DNA from: Lachnospiraceae bacterium
GTDB lineage: Bacteria > Bacillota > Clostridia > Lachnospirales > Lachnospiraceae
Length of the DNA: 64,000 nt
Direction of reading: 5' to 3'
NCBI GenBank assembly: GCA_910574745.1
Contig: CAJTCE010000011.1
Location: 46,701 to 110,700 of the forward strand
Program-made: the position numbers and the translations under genes
The notes under the pieces: model-generated
Databases searched by the model: none
What the model was told of the DNA's origin: nothing
What the model saw: only the letters and a program-made list of their open reading frames with translations
In this document: one piece after another, positions 35,470-43,465 of the stretch
Position numbering within the stretch: position 1 is the stretch's first letter
How the letters are laid out: each line of letters opens with the position of its first letter

Positions 35470-35722
35470 ATTTGTTTATACCGGTGGGACGGCACTCGTC
35501 GTCCCAATAATAACTGAATAAATGAAAGACAGGAATGATATCGCCCTTTCTGCCGTACTCTAGCCGCGGAGAAGGAATCCATACCCGCTGGGCGTCGCAG
35601 AAGAATGGTTACAAGGCGAACATTTTTGAGGGACAGCCATATGCGAAACAGGTGGGAAAATTCATGGTTATATGGTACAATGAAGAACAATGACAGATTT
35701 GAAGTTGCAGGAGGGAAACTCC
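35470..35722 (+). other. Decayed DNA with a short ORF fragment
   Basis: Holds a GGGACG/CGTCCC hairpin near 35,487-35,508 without a T-run, and the 52-codon frame described separately. No complete gene is visible. Confidence 0.5.
35535..35693 (+). pseudogene. 52-codon fragment, probably the C-terminus of a lost gene
   Basis: An open frame MISPFLPYSSRGEGIHTRWA continuing to FMVIWYNEEQ at a stop. The composition (aromatic, Gly, Trp) looks like real protein. It has only GACAGGA as a ribosome site and is too short for a domain, so I read it as a gene tail. I do not recognise the family. Confidence 0.35.
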
Positions 35723-36037
35723 ATGAATATGATTGGTAAACTACAAGACAAGAATCATACAGCGGCATATAAATTTCTTTTAGAACTTGAAGCTGCGTCA
35801 GTGGAATCAGGTGAGTTGTATGGTGATTTTGAAAAATTTCTTGAATCTGGAAAAATATAAGGACAGTATGGCTTTACTTTGTTTATTAAAAGATATGGGG
35901 AGCAAATGCTGTTAGATTGCTTAGAGCGTAACGAGAGAAATGGCATTATATATCATCGTGAAGGTGTCGTTGGCGATTATGATGAATTTGATGATGTAGA
36001 AAAACTGATCATGTTCATTAAAGAAGGAAAGCGATAA
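35723..36037 (+). pseudogene. Interrupted ORF (HEAT-like start, unrelated end)
   Basis: Starting MNMIGKLQDKNHTAAYKFLL after GGAGGGAAACTCC, this frame looks like the N-terminus of a small HEAT-repeat-type protein of Clostridia. An ochre codon stops it at 35,858. The same frame then continues GQYGFTLFIKRYGEQMLLD to YHREGVVGDYDEFDDVEKL and a stop at 36,035, which looks like the end of another protein. A third frame briefly reads YKDSMALL near the junction. It is best seen as a deletion/fusion remnant. Confidence 0.5.
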
Positions 36038-36071
36038 CTTCCGATTTTCGTAACTTAGGAGGTGTTTGTAT

Positions 36072-36545
36072 ATGGCTGACATTGAATTTATTAGATGTTC
36101 TGGGACAAATGAAGACTTTATCGAGAACTGTCAGTTATTAGATATGGATTTAGATAGGCGAGTAGGAAGAGTTATTAAGAGAGATAAATATAAACAGTAT
36201 AATCAGCTTGATGAGATAAAAGAGGTTGTAGTTGTGTATGTTGATGGAAAAGCCGCTGGTGCTGGAGCAATTAGAGAATATCAGTACGGTGATATCGACA
36301 ATGCAACTGAATAGAAAAGAGTATTTGTCAGAGATGAATTTCAAGGAAAAGGAATAGGAACCAAGCTGGTTCTTGAATTAATCGAATGGGCAAAAGAACT
36401 AGGATATAGGAAATTGATTCTTGAAACTGGAGAATTGCTACAAGAATCGTGCCATGTATATCGAAAAGTAGGATTTAATAAAATGAATAATTATGGTCCT
36501 TATATTTCAATGCCAGAATCATTGTGCATGATGAAAGAATTGTAA
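36072..36545 (+). pseudogene. GNAT acetyltransferase interrupted by an amber codon
   Basis: Reading from ATG 36,072 (after AGGAGGTG) gives a GNAT acetyltransferase in one frame: [20 protein letters not shown] to [13 protein letters not shown] stands at 36,312-36,314, then [19 protein letters not shown] (acetyl-CoA loop) to a natural stop at 36,543. Only one codon separates it from an intact 157-residue enzyme, so the inactivation is recent or a sequencing error. Confidence 0.8.
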
Positions 36546-36698
36546 CGGTTAACTTTGATTATGAATACATAATGTTATAAAAATTGAAATTTTATTTATG
36601 TAAAAAACTCGGCGGCTTTCAGTTTACAAGGAAGGCGCAGAGAGCGTAAAATTGTATTTTGTTCAGTTCTAAAAATAGTGATTGAAAGGGGTATATAA

Positions 36699-37130
36699 AT
36701 GAATAAAATTACTTGCGTATGTTTAGGTGTAAAGAGCATGGAGAAAGCGATAAAATTTTATCGAGATGGTTTGGGGTATAAGACAGATTGCAAAGAGAAT
36801 AATCCATATGTATGCTTTTTCGATACGCCAGGAACAAAATTTGAATTATTTCCATTGGACTTATTAGCAAAAGATATAAACGAAAACAATCCTCCACAAA
36901 TAGGTAACGGATTTGGCGGTATTACATTAACGTATAATGTGGAACACAAGGATGACGTTGATAAGATCATTGAATTGGTTCGAACTGCAGGAGGAACAAT
37001 TGTAAGAGAACCGCAGGATGTATTTTGGGGAGGCTATCACGCATACTTTACAGATCTGGATGGATATTACTGGGAAGTCGCGTGGGGACCTGATTTTAAG
37101 TACGATGAAAAAGGTATGCTGCAATTTTAA
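36699..37130 (+). CDS. VOC family protein (glyoxalase-like), first copy
   Basis: A 143-residue vicinal oxygen chelate protein with two beta-alpha-beta-beta-beta units, starting ITCVCLGVKSMEKAIKFYRDGLG, quoted as CLGVKSMEKAIKFYRDGLG. Potential metal ligands are the glutamate in KFELFP and YYWEVAWGP near the end. Family members include glyoxalase I, fosfomycin-resistance enzymes and extradiol dioxygenases; the substrate here is not predictable. A palindromic border follows the stop codon at once. The ribosome site is GAAAGGGG. Confidence 0.87.
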   Translation: MNKITCVCLGVKSMEKAIKFYRDGLGYKTDCKENNPYVCFFDTPGTKFELFPLDLLAKDINENNPPQIGNGFGGITLTYNVEHKDDVDKIIELVRTAGGTIVREPQDVFWGGYHAYFTDLDGYYWEVAWGPDFKYDEKGMLQF

Positions 37131-37157
37131 TTTCCAGTTTGTAGAGTTAATGGAAAT
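37130..37157 (+). repeat. Palindromic gene border A
   Basis: ATTTCCA (37,130-37,136) and TGGAAAT (37,151-37,157) enclose GTTTGTAGAGTTAA. The core TTTCCAGTTTGTAGA is nearly identical to border B at 38,093. It begins on the last base of the stop codon of the first VOC gene. Confidence 0.7.
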
Positions 37158-37181
37158 AGAGGTTAAGAAAGGAAAACTTAC

Positions 37182-37646
37182 ATGAAATACAATTGTACGG
37201 TTATATCGGTAGCAGACATCAACGCTGCAAGAAAGTTCTATGAGGATTTATTCGGATTGGAAGTATTTCAGGATTATGGAAGAAATATAGCTTTTACCTG
37301 TGGTTTAGCTTTACAGCAGGATTTTGATTGGCTTGTTCATTTATCAAAAGAAAGTGTATTGACAAAACCCAATAATATGGAACTGTGTTTTGAAGAAGAG
37401 GATTTTGACGGTTTTCTGAACAAGTTGAAAGAATACCCGGATATTGAATATCTGGGAGAAGTGATCGAGCATAGTTGGGGCCAGCGGGTGATTCGGTTTT
37501 ACGATTTGGACGGACACATCATTGAGGTTGGCGAGGATATGAAAATGGTGATAAAGCGTTTCCTTGCTTCTGGTATGACCATAGATGAAGTGTCTGTAAA
37601 AATGGATGTTTCTATTGAAGATTTAACGAAACTGCTGAACAGTTAA
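37182..37646 (+). CDS. VOC family protein, second copy
   Basis: A 154-residue glyoxalase/VOC-fold protein starting YNCTVISVADINAARKFYEDL. Conserved segments are MELCFEEEDFDGFL near 67-80 and RFYDLDGHIIEVGEDM near 107-122, where Glu is a probable metal ligand. A short C-terminal helix extension (GMTIDEVSVKMDVSIEDL) is added, resembling an HTH. It is distinct in sequence from the first copy, so the pair is not a recent tandem duplication. Only 28 bp separate it from the PNPOx gene. Confidence 0.88.
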   Translation: MKYNCTVISVADINAARKFYEDLFGLEVFQDYGRNIAFTCGLALQQDFDWLVHLSKESVLTKPNNMELCFEEEDFDGFLNKLKEYPDIEYLGEVIEHSWGQRVIRFYDLDGHIIEVGEDMKMVIKRFLASGMTIDEVSVKMDVSIEDLTKLLNS

Positions 37647-37674
37647 ATGAGAAGTTGCGGAGGAGAACGAATTA

Positions 37675-38091
37675 ATGAAAAAAATGAGCCGAGAAGCTGA
37701 AAAAATAATGATGGAACGTTTTGGAAAAGACACTGTTATTGCGTTGGCAACCATTGAAAAGGAAGTGCCTTATGTGCGATATGTAAATGCCTACTATGAG
37801 AACGGTGCATTTTATATTATTACATATGCACTTTCAAATAAAATCAAACATATAGAAAACAATCCTGCTGTCGCAATAGCTGGTGAGTGGTTTACGGCAC
37901 ATGGAAAGGGCAGCAATTTAGGTTATTTTGGAAAAAAAGAGAATTGTATGATTGCTGAAAAACTGAAAAATGTCTTTGCTGAATGGATTGATAACGGACA
38001 TAACAATTTTGATGATGAAAATACTATAATTCTATGTGTAGAATTAACAGATGGACTGTTACTCTCACATGGGACAAGATATGAGTTTTAA
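37675..38091 (+). CDS. Pyridoxamine 5'-phosphate oxidase-like flavoprotein
   Basis: A 138-residue split-barrel protein of the PNPOx-like family, which bind FMN or F420. Segments of the barrel are VIALATIEKEVPYVRYVNAYYENGAFYII, quoted as VIALATIEKEVPYVRYVN, followed by IENNPAVAIAGEWFTAHG. The C-terminal LSHGTRYEF is typical for short Clostridia members. The enzymatic function is unknown. It follows the second VOC gene closely and is bounded on the right by palindrome B. Confidence 0.87.
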   Translation: MKKMSREAEKIMMERFGKDTVIALATIEKEVPYVRYVNAYYENGAFYIITYALSNKIKHIENNPAVAIAGEWFTAHGKGSNLGYFGKKENCMIAEKLKNVFAEWIDNGHNNFDDENTIILCVELTDGLLLSHGTRYEF

Positions 38092-38092
38092 C

Positions 38093-38117
38093 TTTTCCAG
38101 CTTGTAGAATTGGAAAA
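38093..38117 (+). repeat. Palindromic gene border B
   Basis: TTTTCCA (38,093-38,099) and TGGAAAA (38,111-38,117) with loop GCTTGTAGAAT. It follows the PNPOx stop codon by one base and matches border A in 14 of 15 core positions. Confidence 0.7.
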
Positions 38118-38202
38118 ATTTCAGGAGCAGTATTTCCAGTCAGAACTAAGGATGTTGCCATAGATAGAGATGAAAAGACGAAATTTACGGAGGAGGATCA
38201 GA

Positions 38203-38769
38203 ATGGGGGATGTTTATAAAAATTGTCCTGAATATGAGAATGAGGACTATCTTGTGAGAATGGTTTGCCAAGAGGATAAAATGGATTTATTAAAGGTTTA
38301 TTCTGATAAAAGGGCTGTCCCCTTTTTTAATAGTGATAATTGTGGCGGAGATGATTTCTATTATACAACGGAAAGCAGAATGGAACAGGCGATTGATTAC
38401 TGGCTTTTCGAGTACAATAGGGAAGGGTTTGTGAGGTGGACAATTGTGTCAAAAGCAACTGATGAAGCAATTGGAACAATAGAGCTTTTCCACAGAGACG
38501 CCGATGATTATTTTACAAACTGCGGTTTGCTCAGGCTGGACATTCGCAGTGATTATGAAATAACAAGCGAGATTATAAAAATATTAAGATTGATAATGGA
38601 ACCTGCATATAGCCTGTTTCATTGTGATAAGATCGCTACGAAAGCGCTTCCCTCTGCGGCAGAACGTATTGTGGCGTTGAAAAAATTAGGATTTATACGT
38701 TCAGAGGACAAGCTGATAGGGCATGATGGAACAAAGTATGATTCCTATTTTGTATTGAAGAAAAATTAG
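38203..38769 (+). CDS. GNAT family N-acetyltransferase
   Basis: A 188-residue GNAT-fold protein (RimJ/RimL-like). Segments are LVRMVCQEDKMDLLKVYSD in the N-terminus, FVRWTIVSKATDEAIGTIEL in the central sheet and AERIVALKKLGFIRSED at the C-terminus. The classic Q/RxxGxG/A acetyl-CoA loop is not conserved, so activity is uncertain. ATG 38,203 follows GGAGGAGG, a very strong site. It lies in the cassette-like group of single-gene cargo. Confidence 0.8.
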   Translation: MGDVYKNCPEYENEDYLVRMVCQEDKMDLLKVYSDKRAVPFFNSDNCGGDDFYYTTESRMEQAIDYWLFEYNREGFVRWTIVSKATDEAIGTIELFHRDADDYFTNCGLLRLDIRSDYEITSEIIKILRLIMEPAYSLFHCDKIATKALPSAAERIVALKKLGFIRSEDKLIGHDGTKYDSYFVLKKN

Positions 38770-38871
38770 CGCCTCTCCAAATCTGGATAAAAAATATGTA
38801 TCCAGACTAAAATGCTTGACATTGACAAAGTTATAAGCTAATATAAGACCATATTTCAAGAAAGAGCAGGT

Positions 38872-38913
38872 ATGTGGATGTTAATTGTTTCTGTAATGAC
38901 AAAGGACAACTAA
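38872..38913 (+). CDS. Putative leader peptide MWMLIVSVMTKDN
   Basis: A 13-residue open frame beginning 28 bp after the -10 hexamer and ending 11 bp before the first terminator. GAGCAGG is the only ribosome-site-like sequence. It could stall a drug-bound ribosome and change the folding of the following hairpins. Confidence 0.45.
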   Translation: MWMLIVSVMTKDN

Positions 38914-38924
38914 ATTTTATAAGA

Positions 38925-38967
38925 GGGTAAGCACGGAATAGAGTGCTTTATTTGTGTTACCCTTTTT
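38925..38967 (+). terminator. Leader terminator 1
   Basis: GGGTAAGCAC (38,925-38,934) pairs with GTGTTACCC (38,954-38,962) and TTTTT follows. The inner GCAC can alternatively pair with GTGC at 38,943-38,946. Confidence 0.75.
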
Positions 38968-39058
38968 GGCATTATTGAATGCCGGTTGTTTCTGCCTTAC
39001 AGAATACTGCATATACCGGGAATAATTGTCTTATTATGATGGATAAGAAAGCGGGAAA

Positions 39059-39086
39059 AGTATGACTGTGGTGTCATGCTTTTTTA
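39059..39086 (+). terminator. Leader terminator 2
   Basis: AGTATGAC (39,059-39,066) pairs with GTCATGCT (39,073-39,080) with one GU pair, followed by TTTTTT. Confidence 0.75.
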
Positions 39087-39182
39087 TTTCTGCGAGCAAA
39101 TGGGCTGCATTTTTCAGGTCATTGCTGCTTTCCTTTTATGGGGATGTTTTGCTTTTTTCATCATCTTAAGATATATACATCT

Positions 39183-39225
39183 GTGGTTTCAGTCTATGTA
39201 ATGATAGGCAGAAACCACATTTTTT
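39183..39225 (+). terminator. Leader terminator 3
   Basis: GTGGTTTC (39,183-39,190) pairs with GAAACCAC (39,211-39,218), followed by ATTTTTT. It lies 49 bp before the ATPase start, so any expression must read through it. Confidence 0.78.
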
Positions 39226-39273
39226 ATGTTTTTCATTGTTCGGTGAACAATATTTAAACTGGAGGTTTTCAAG

Positions 39274-40245
39274 ATGAAGATAATTGAGACAGAAAATTTA
39301 ACGAAAAAGTATAAGCGGTATAAAAAGCAGGGGGGCCTGGCCGGAAGTATGAAGGGCCTGTTTCACAGGGAATATGAAGAAAAAATTGCGGTAGATGATT
39401 TTGATATTCAGGTAAATGAGGGTGAGTTTGTAGGCCTGATCGGGCCGAACGGAGCGGGTAAAACGACCCTGGTGAAGATGCTGACCGGGATTATTGCGCC
39501 GACAAGCGGCAGGATACAGGTGATGGGATTTTATCCGAATAAATTGGAGAAAGCATTTAAGCAGCAGTATGCGGTGGTTATGGGGCAAAAGAGCCAGCTG
39601 TTTTTTGAACTGACAGCGGAGGACACGCTGCGGCTGTTTAAAGAAATATACCGTATCCCGGAAGACGAGTATAAAAGAAACAAGGATTTTTTTGTGGATA
39701 TGTTTCAGGTGCAGGAGCTTATGAATGTACAGGTGAGAACGCTGTCATTGGGAGAAAGGATGAAGATGGAACTGATCGTTGCATTGCTTCATAATCCGAA
39801 AATATTGTTTCTGGATGAACCGACCATTGGACTGGATGCTGTGGCAGGTAAGCAGATCCGGACTTTCTTAAAAGATGTGAATGAGTCAAGAGGAACTACC
39901 ATTTTGCTTACCTCGCATTATATGGAGGATATTAAGGTATTGTGTAAACGCTCCATAGTCGTGAATCACGGCAGAAAAATATATGACGGCGGTACGGATA
40001 TGTTATTTAAAAATTATCAAAAGAGTAAGAAAATGACGATATACTTTGAACACAGTGTAGAGCCTGATGTGCCGGATGATTGCAGAGTATTGGAAAAAGC
40101 GAATGACAAACTGGTACTTGAAATACCAAAACAGAACGCAGAAAAAGTTCTGGAATCTTATATCGGTCATTATCCGATCCGGGATATTGGAATTGAGGAA
40201 GAAGAAATAGGCTCAGTCGTGGAGCGTATCTATAAGGAGGTATAG
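39274..40245 (+). CDS. ABC-2 exporter ATP-binding protein (DUF990-associated)
   Basis: A 323-residue ATPase of the NatA/DrrA type. Walker A GPNGAGKTT is near 60, signature LSLGERMKMEL near 155 and Walker B ILFLDEPTIGLD near 175. A C-terminal extension after about 235 is as in ATPases paired with DUF990 membrane proteins. Two such permease genes follow directly. Members of the class export antibiotics or lipids. The start follows ACTGGAGGTTTTCAAG. Confidence 0.94.
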   Translation: MKIIETENLTKKYKRYKKQGGLAGSMKGLFHREYEEKIAVDDFDIQVNEGEFVGLIGPNGAGKTTLVKMLTGIIAPTSGRIQVMGFYPNKLEKAFKQQYAVVMGQKSQLFFELTAEDTLRLFKEIYRIPEDEYKRNKDFFVDMFQVQELMNVQVRTLSLGERMKMELIVALLHNPKILFLDEPTIGLDAVAGKQIRTFLKDVNESRGTTILLTSHYMEDIKVLCKRSIVVNHGRKIYDGGTDMLFKNYQKSKKMTIYFEHSVEPDVPDDCRVLEKANDKLVLEIPKQNAEKVLESYIGHYPIRDIGIEEEEIGSVVERIYKEV

Positions 40246-40248
40246 GAC

Positions 40249-41043
40249 ATGAAGAAATATTTAGAAATTGCCAAGGCATACATGAAAGCACAGCTGATCT
40301 GGAGGTCGGATACCTTAGTAGACGTGATTCTGGCGGTGGCGAAGATACTGTTTGCATGGATCTTATGGAGTATTCTGTTTGAGGGTAAAGAGCAGATCGC
40401 GGGCTTGGGATTTCAGGCCATGATTTCTTACTATATCATAAGCTCCTATTTATTCCAGTTGGAAAAATCTGCGGAGATCAGCCGGCAGATGACCGGTATG
40501 CTGAGAAATGGTACCTTTTCAAAATATATGGTGATACCGGTACAGACACAGGGGTATTTTGTGGCGATGGAAGCAGGGAAGATTGCGTTTTCTGCGGGCA
40601 TTGGTTTTTTAGCAACGTTTCTGTGGTTTTATTTGTTCCGGATTCCATTTGTGCATACAGCCAATATAAAGATTCTGTTATGCGGAAGTATCATGGTTGT
40701 TTTAGGACTGTTGTTTATGGCGCTGCTCAATTACTTTCTTGGGATTTTGACCTTGAAATTTGAGGAGATCAGCATCTTTCTCATGATAAAAGATAACCTT
40801 TCCGCATTTGTGACCGGGGCGGTGATTCCACTTGCACTTTTACCGGAATGGATGACAGCAGGCATGAAATTTCTGCCTTTCTATTATGTCACATATCTTC
40901 CGAGCATGCTGTTTATCGGGAAATGTGAGGAGGAGGCAGTCACAGGCTTAATCGTCTTAAGTGTGTGGTGCATGGCCTTTCTTGTTTTAAATCAGGTAAC
41001 TTATGAACATGATCGAATTAAATATGATGGAGCAGGAATATGA
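40249..41043 (+). CDS. ABC-2 permease, DUF990/ABC2_membrane_6 type, subunit 1
   Basis: A 264-residue membrane protein with six predicted helices, from YMKAQLIWRSDTLVDVILAV at the N-terminus to a last helix near 230-250. In this family two different permeases pair with one ATPase. It starts 3 bp after the ATPase stop with TAAGGAGGTATAGGAC, and its stop overlaps the next gene by 4 bp (ATGA). The substrate is not predictable from sequence. Confidence 0.9.
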   Translation: MKKYLEIAKAYMKAQLIWRSDTLVDVILAVAKILFAWILWSILFEGKEQIAGLGFQAMISYYIISSYLFQLEKSAEISRQMTGMLRNGTFSKYMVIPVQTQGYFVAMEAGKIAFSAGIGFLATFLWFYLFRIPFVHTANIKILLCGSIMVVLGLLFMALLNYFLGILTLKFEEISIFLMIKDNLSAFVTGAVIPLALLPEWMTAGMKFLPFYYVTYLPSMLFIGKCEEEAVTGLIVLSVWCMAFLVLNQVTYEHDRIKYDGAGI

Positions 41044-41831
41044 AGAATAATTTAAAATTTATATCAGAACTAATCAAATTCAGATTATCCCATATCATGA
41101 CATTCCGGCTGGGATTCTTTGCACCGTTTTTCATTAATACCAGCTATTTTCTGGTTCAGCTTTTCGCTTTCGAGGCAATTTACGGACATGTGGACAGTAT
41201 CCGTGGATGGGGGCATGGGGAAATCCTTATTTTTATTGGAACATTTTCTCTGATTGATGCCCTGAACATGACCATTTGCTTTTTTGGGGTGATATCCATA
41301 CCAGAGAAAATACAAACAGGAGAATTGGATTTATATCTGACCAAACCAGTGAATCCATTATTGCGGATTACCTTTGAAAAAGTAGATCCGGGCGCCATAC
41401 CGCTTCTGATCTTCAGTGCCTGTATCGCCTTATATGGGGTTAGAGAAAGCGGCGTGAATCTTTCGTATGCGAATATCATTGGATATTTGTTTCTGGTTTT
41501 GCTGATGACCATACTGTACTACGATATGGAGCTGCTGATACGGTGTTTTGCCTTTTTTGTGTTCTCTGTAGACAATCTGATGAAAATAGAGAATACGGCT
41601 GTGGATTTGTGTCTGAAAATACCGGGGATCGCTTTTTATGGGATCTATAAGTTTATTTTTTACTGTGTATTGCCGTACGGAATCATTGCGACGCTGCCAA
41701 CGCAGGCAGTGACCGGGGCATTGTCGGTAAAAGGATTCCTTTTCGGGGTGGTGATCGTGAGCATATTTACGTTTTTTGCCTTGTCTTTTTGGAAATATGG
41801 CGTACACAGATATGAAAGCGCAAGCAGCTGA
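41040..41831 (+). CDS. ABC-2 permease, DUF990/ABC2_membrane_6 type, subunit 2
   Basis: A 263-residue six-helix permease and heteromeric partner of the preceding subunit. The GELDLYLTKPVNPLLRITFEK-like loop, here GELDLYLTKPVNPLL (about 92-106), is the typical cytoplasmic coupling region of DUF990 proteins. It overlaps subunit 1 by 4 bp. It is followed 70 bp later by a WYL regulator that could control the exporter. No terminator is visible between them. Confidence 0.9.
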   Translation: MKNNLKFISELIKFRLSHIMTFRLGFFAPFFINTSYFLVQLFAFEAIYGHVDSIRGWGHGEILIFIGTFSLIDALNMTICFFGVISIPEKIQTGELDLYLTKPVNPLLRITFEKVDPGAIPLLIFSACIALYGVRESGVNLSYANIIGYLFLVLLMTILYYDMELLIRCFAFFVFSVDNLMKIENTAVDLCLKIPGIAFYGIYKFIFYCVLPYGIIATLPTQAVTGALSVKGFLFGVVIVSIFTFFALSFWKYGVHRYESASS

Positions 41832-41901
41832 TCGTTTTTTGAAAGATATGTGAGATAAATTTAGGATTCACATCTGAGAGATACGAAAGGATGACAGAGA
41901 G

Positions 41902-42825
41902 ATGGTGAAAATAGACCGTTTATTAGAAATTATTATATATCTGCTGAATCATGATCATGTTCCTGCAAGCTATCTGGCGGAGCGTTTTCATGTATCAGTC
42001 AGAACCATTCAGAGAGATATGATCAGCATATCTTCTATTGGAATACCTGTATATGCCGATGCGGGGAAAAATGGCGGATATTCGATATTGCCAAATTATA
42101 AAATAAAGAATACAGATATTCGTGATGATGAACAGCAGCTTGTGGTAAAGGCACTAAAGAGTCTTGCAACCTCCTATACAAGTGATACCTTAAATTCATT
42201 GATTGAAAAATATAATGCCATTATTGAAAAGGAAGGCGGTCAGAAAGTATTTTGGGATTTTAGTGTGACAAAGGAGAATCAGCAGGTTCAGGACATGAAC
42301 GCAATGCTGGAACAGGCGATTGCTCGGAAGAACTATATTTCTTTTGATTACCGCAATGCGAATGGAGACTATTTTCATCCAACGGTACAGCCTTTGGCGA
42401 TTCATTATAAATGGTATGCATGGTATTTATTTACATATGAGGAAACCAGGCAGGATTACCGGACATTTAAGGTCGCAAGAATGAATCATCTTATTATAGA
42501 AGAGAATCACTATGAGCAGGAACATGGGAATATTGAAGAAAGAATGAAAGAATCAGAACAGGCGTATTATAAGACCTGTATCCATATAGAGGTACAGTTT
42601 GATAAGGATGAATCCGGACTGATAAAAGAATATTTTCCGGATTGCCCCATAGAGAAAATTGATGACAGGGTACGCAGAATTTTCATTGATGTTCCGGCAA
42701 AAGAAAGATTGTGGAAAGCACTGTTGCTGAGTTTTGGCAGCAGGGTGAAAGTGATAGGGCCGGATGATTACAAGGAGGAGCTGATAGCAACAGCTCAAAA
42801 TTTTTTATCTAATTACGACATATAG
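41902..42825 (+). CDS. WYL-domain transcriptional regulator (YafY type)
   Basis: A 307-residue regulator with N-terminal HTH_11 winged helix (VPASYLAERFHVSVRTIQRDM, quoted as YLAERFHVSVRTIQRDM, about 20-40), a WYL ligand domain (about 130-210) with YKWYAWYLFTYEE, and a C-terminal WCX extension. WYL proteins respond to nucleotides or small ligands. It may regulate the exporter genes upstream or the glycosylase-MFS pair downstream; no operator can be assigned. Confidence 0.93.
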   Translation: MVKIDRLLEIIIYLLNHDHVPASYLAERFHVSVRTIQRDMISISSIGIPVYADAGKNGGYSILPNYKIKNTDIRDDEQQLVVKALKSLATSYTSDTLNSLIEKYNAIIEKEGGQKVFWDFSVTKENQQVQDMNAMLEQAIARKNYISFDYRNANGDYFHPTVQPLAIHYKWYAWYLFTYEETRQDYRTFKVARMNHLIIEENHYEQEHGNIEERMKESEQAYYKTCIHIEVQFDKDESGLIKEYFPDCPIEKIDDRVRRIFIDVPAKERLWKALLLSFGSRVKVIGPDDYKEELIATAQNFLSNYDI

Positions 42826-42842
42826 CTGTCGTCAATGTGTTG

Positions 42843-42848
42843 TATAAT
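42843..42848 (+). promoter_or_regulatory. Possible -10 of the tag-MFS unit
   Basis: TATAAT, 32 bp before the tag start codon, preceded by a TG dinucleotide. A -35 hexamer is not clear. Confidence 0.4.
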
Positions 42849-42874
42849 GATGGAAAACATTTGAGGAGGTTTTT

Positions 42875-43465
42875 ATGGAGCGATGCAGTTGGTGCCTTGA
42901 CGGTGGTATTGTACAAAAATATCATGACGAAGAGTGGGGGATTCCTCTTCACGATGATAAAAAGCATTTTGAATATATTTCCATGGAAGTTATGCAGTGT
43001 GGATTAAACTGGACAATGATGTTAAAAAAGCGTGACATTTTTCGGAAATGCTTTGATGATTTTGACTTTCATCAGATTGCAAAGTATTCAGAACAGGATA
43101 TTATCAGGATTATGAACGAAGAGGGTATGATAAGATCCAGAAGAAAGATAGAGGCTATTATAGGAAACGCAAAGGCGTTTCTCAAGATTATAGAAGAATA
43201 TGGAAGCTTTGATGATTATATATGGTCCTATTCCAATTATGAAAGCCTGATTTATGTTAAACATCACAATGGCCAGGGAGAAGCAAGTAATGTGTTGTCA
43301 GATCAGATCAGCAAAGATTTGAAAAAAAGAGGGTTTAAATATTTGGGTTCTATCACAGTGTTTTCTCATTTACAGGCCTGTGGAATTATAAATGACCATT
43401 CGCCACAGTGCTATATGTATAAGAAATTGATACATATGGGAAATGTGAGGTATATCAATGACTAA
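42875..43465 (+). CDS. tag: DNA-3-methyladenine glycosylase I
   Basis: A 196-residue enzyme of the Tag family, which removes 3-methyladenine from alkylated DNA. The zinc-snap ligands of E. coli Tag are all at the same positions: Cys4, His17, His175 and Cys179 (HSPQC). N-terminal CSWCLDGGIVQKYHDEEWG and the aromatic-rich core are conserved. It follows TGAGGAGG and overlaps the MFS gene by 8 bp. The pairing of a base-repair enzyme with an exporter is unusual and could point to an alkylating or intercalating antibiotic. Confidence 0.95.
   Translation: MERCSWCLDGGIVQKYHDEEWGIPLHDDKKHFEYISMEVMQCGLNWTMMLKKRDIFRKCFDDFDFHQIAKYSEQDIIRIMNEEGMIRSRRKIEAIIGNAKAFLKIIEEYGSFDDYIWSYSNYESLIYVKHHNGQGEASNVLSDQISKDLKKRGFKYLGSITVFSHLQACGIINDHSPQCYMYKKLIHMGNVRYIND

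Larger units (their letters stand above)
38770..39273 (+). promoter_or_regulatory. Long regulated leader of the ABC exporter operon
   Basis: A 504-bp region. Promoter TTGACA (38,816-38,821), 17-bp spacer, TAATAT (38,839-38,844). Then come a 13-codon leader peptide (38,872-38,913) and three intrinsic terminators: 38,925-38,967, 39,059-39,086 and 39,183-39,225. The exporter ATPase follows at 39,274. This order is what is expected of transcription attenuation by ribosome stalling under an antibiotic, as known for other resistance genes; the mechanism here is inferred. Confidence 0.65.
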
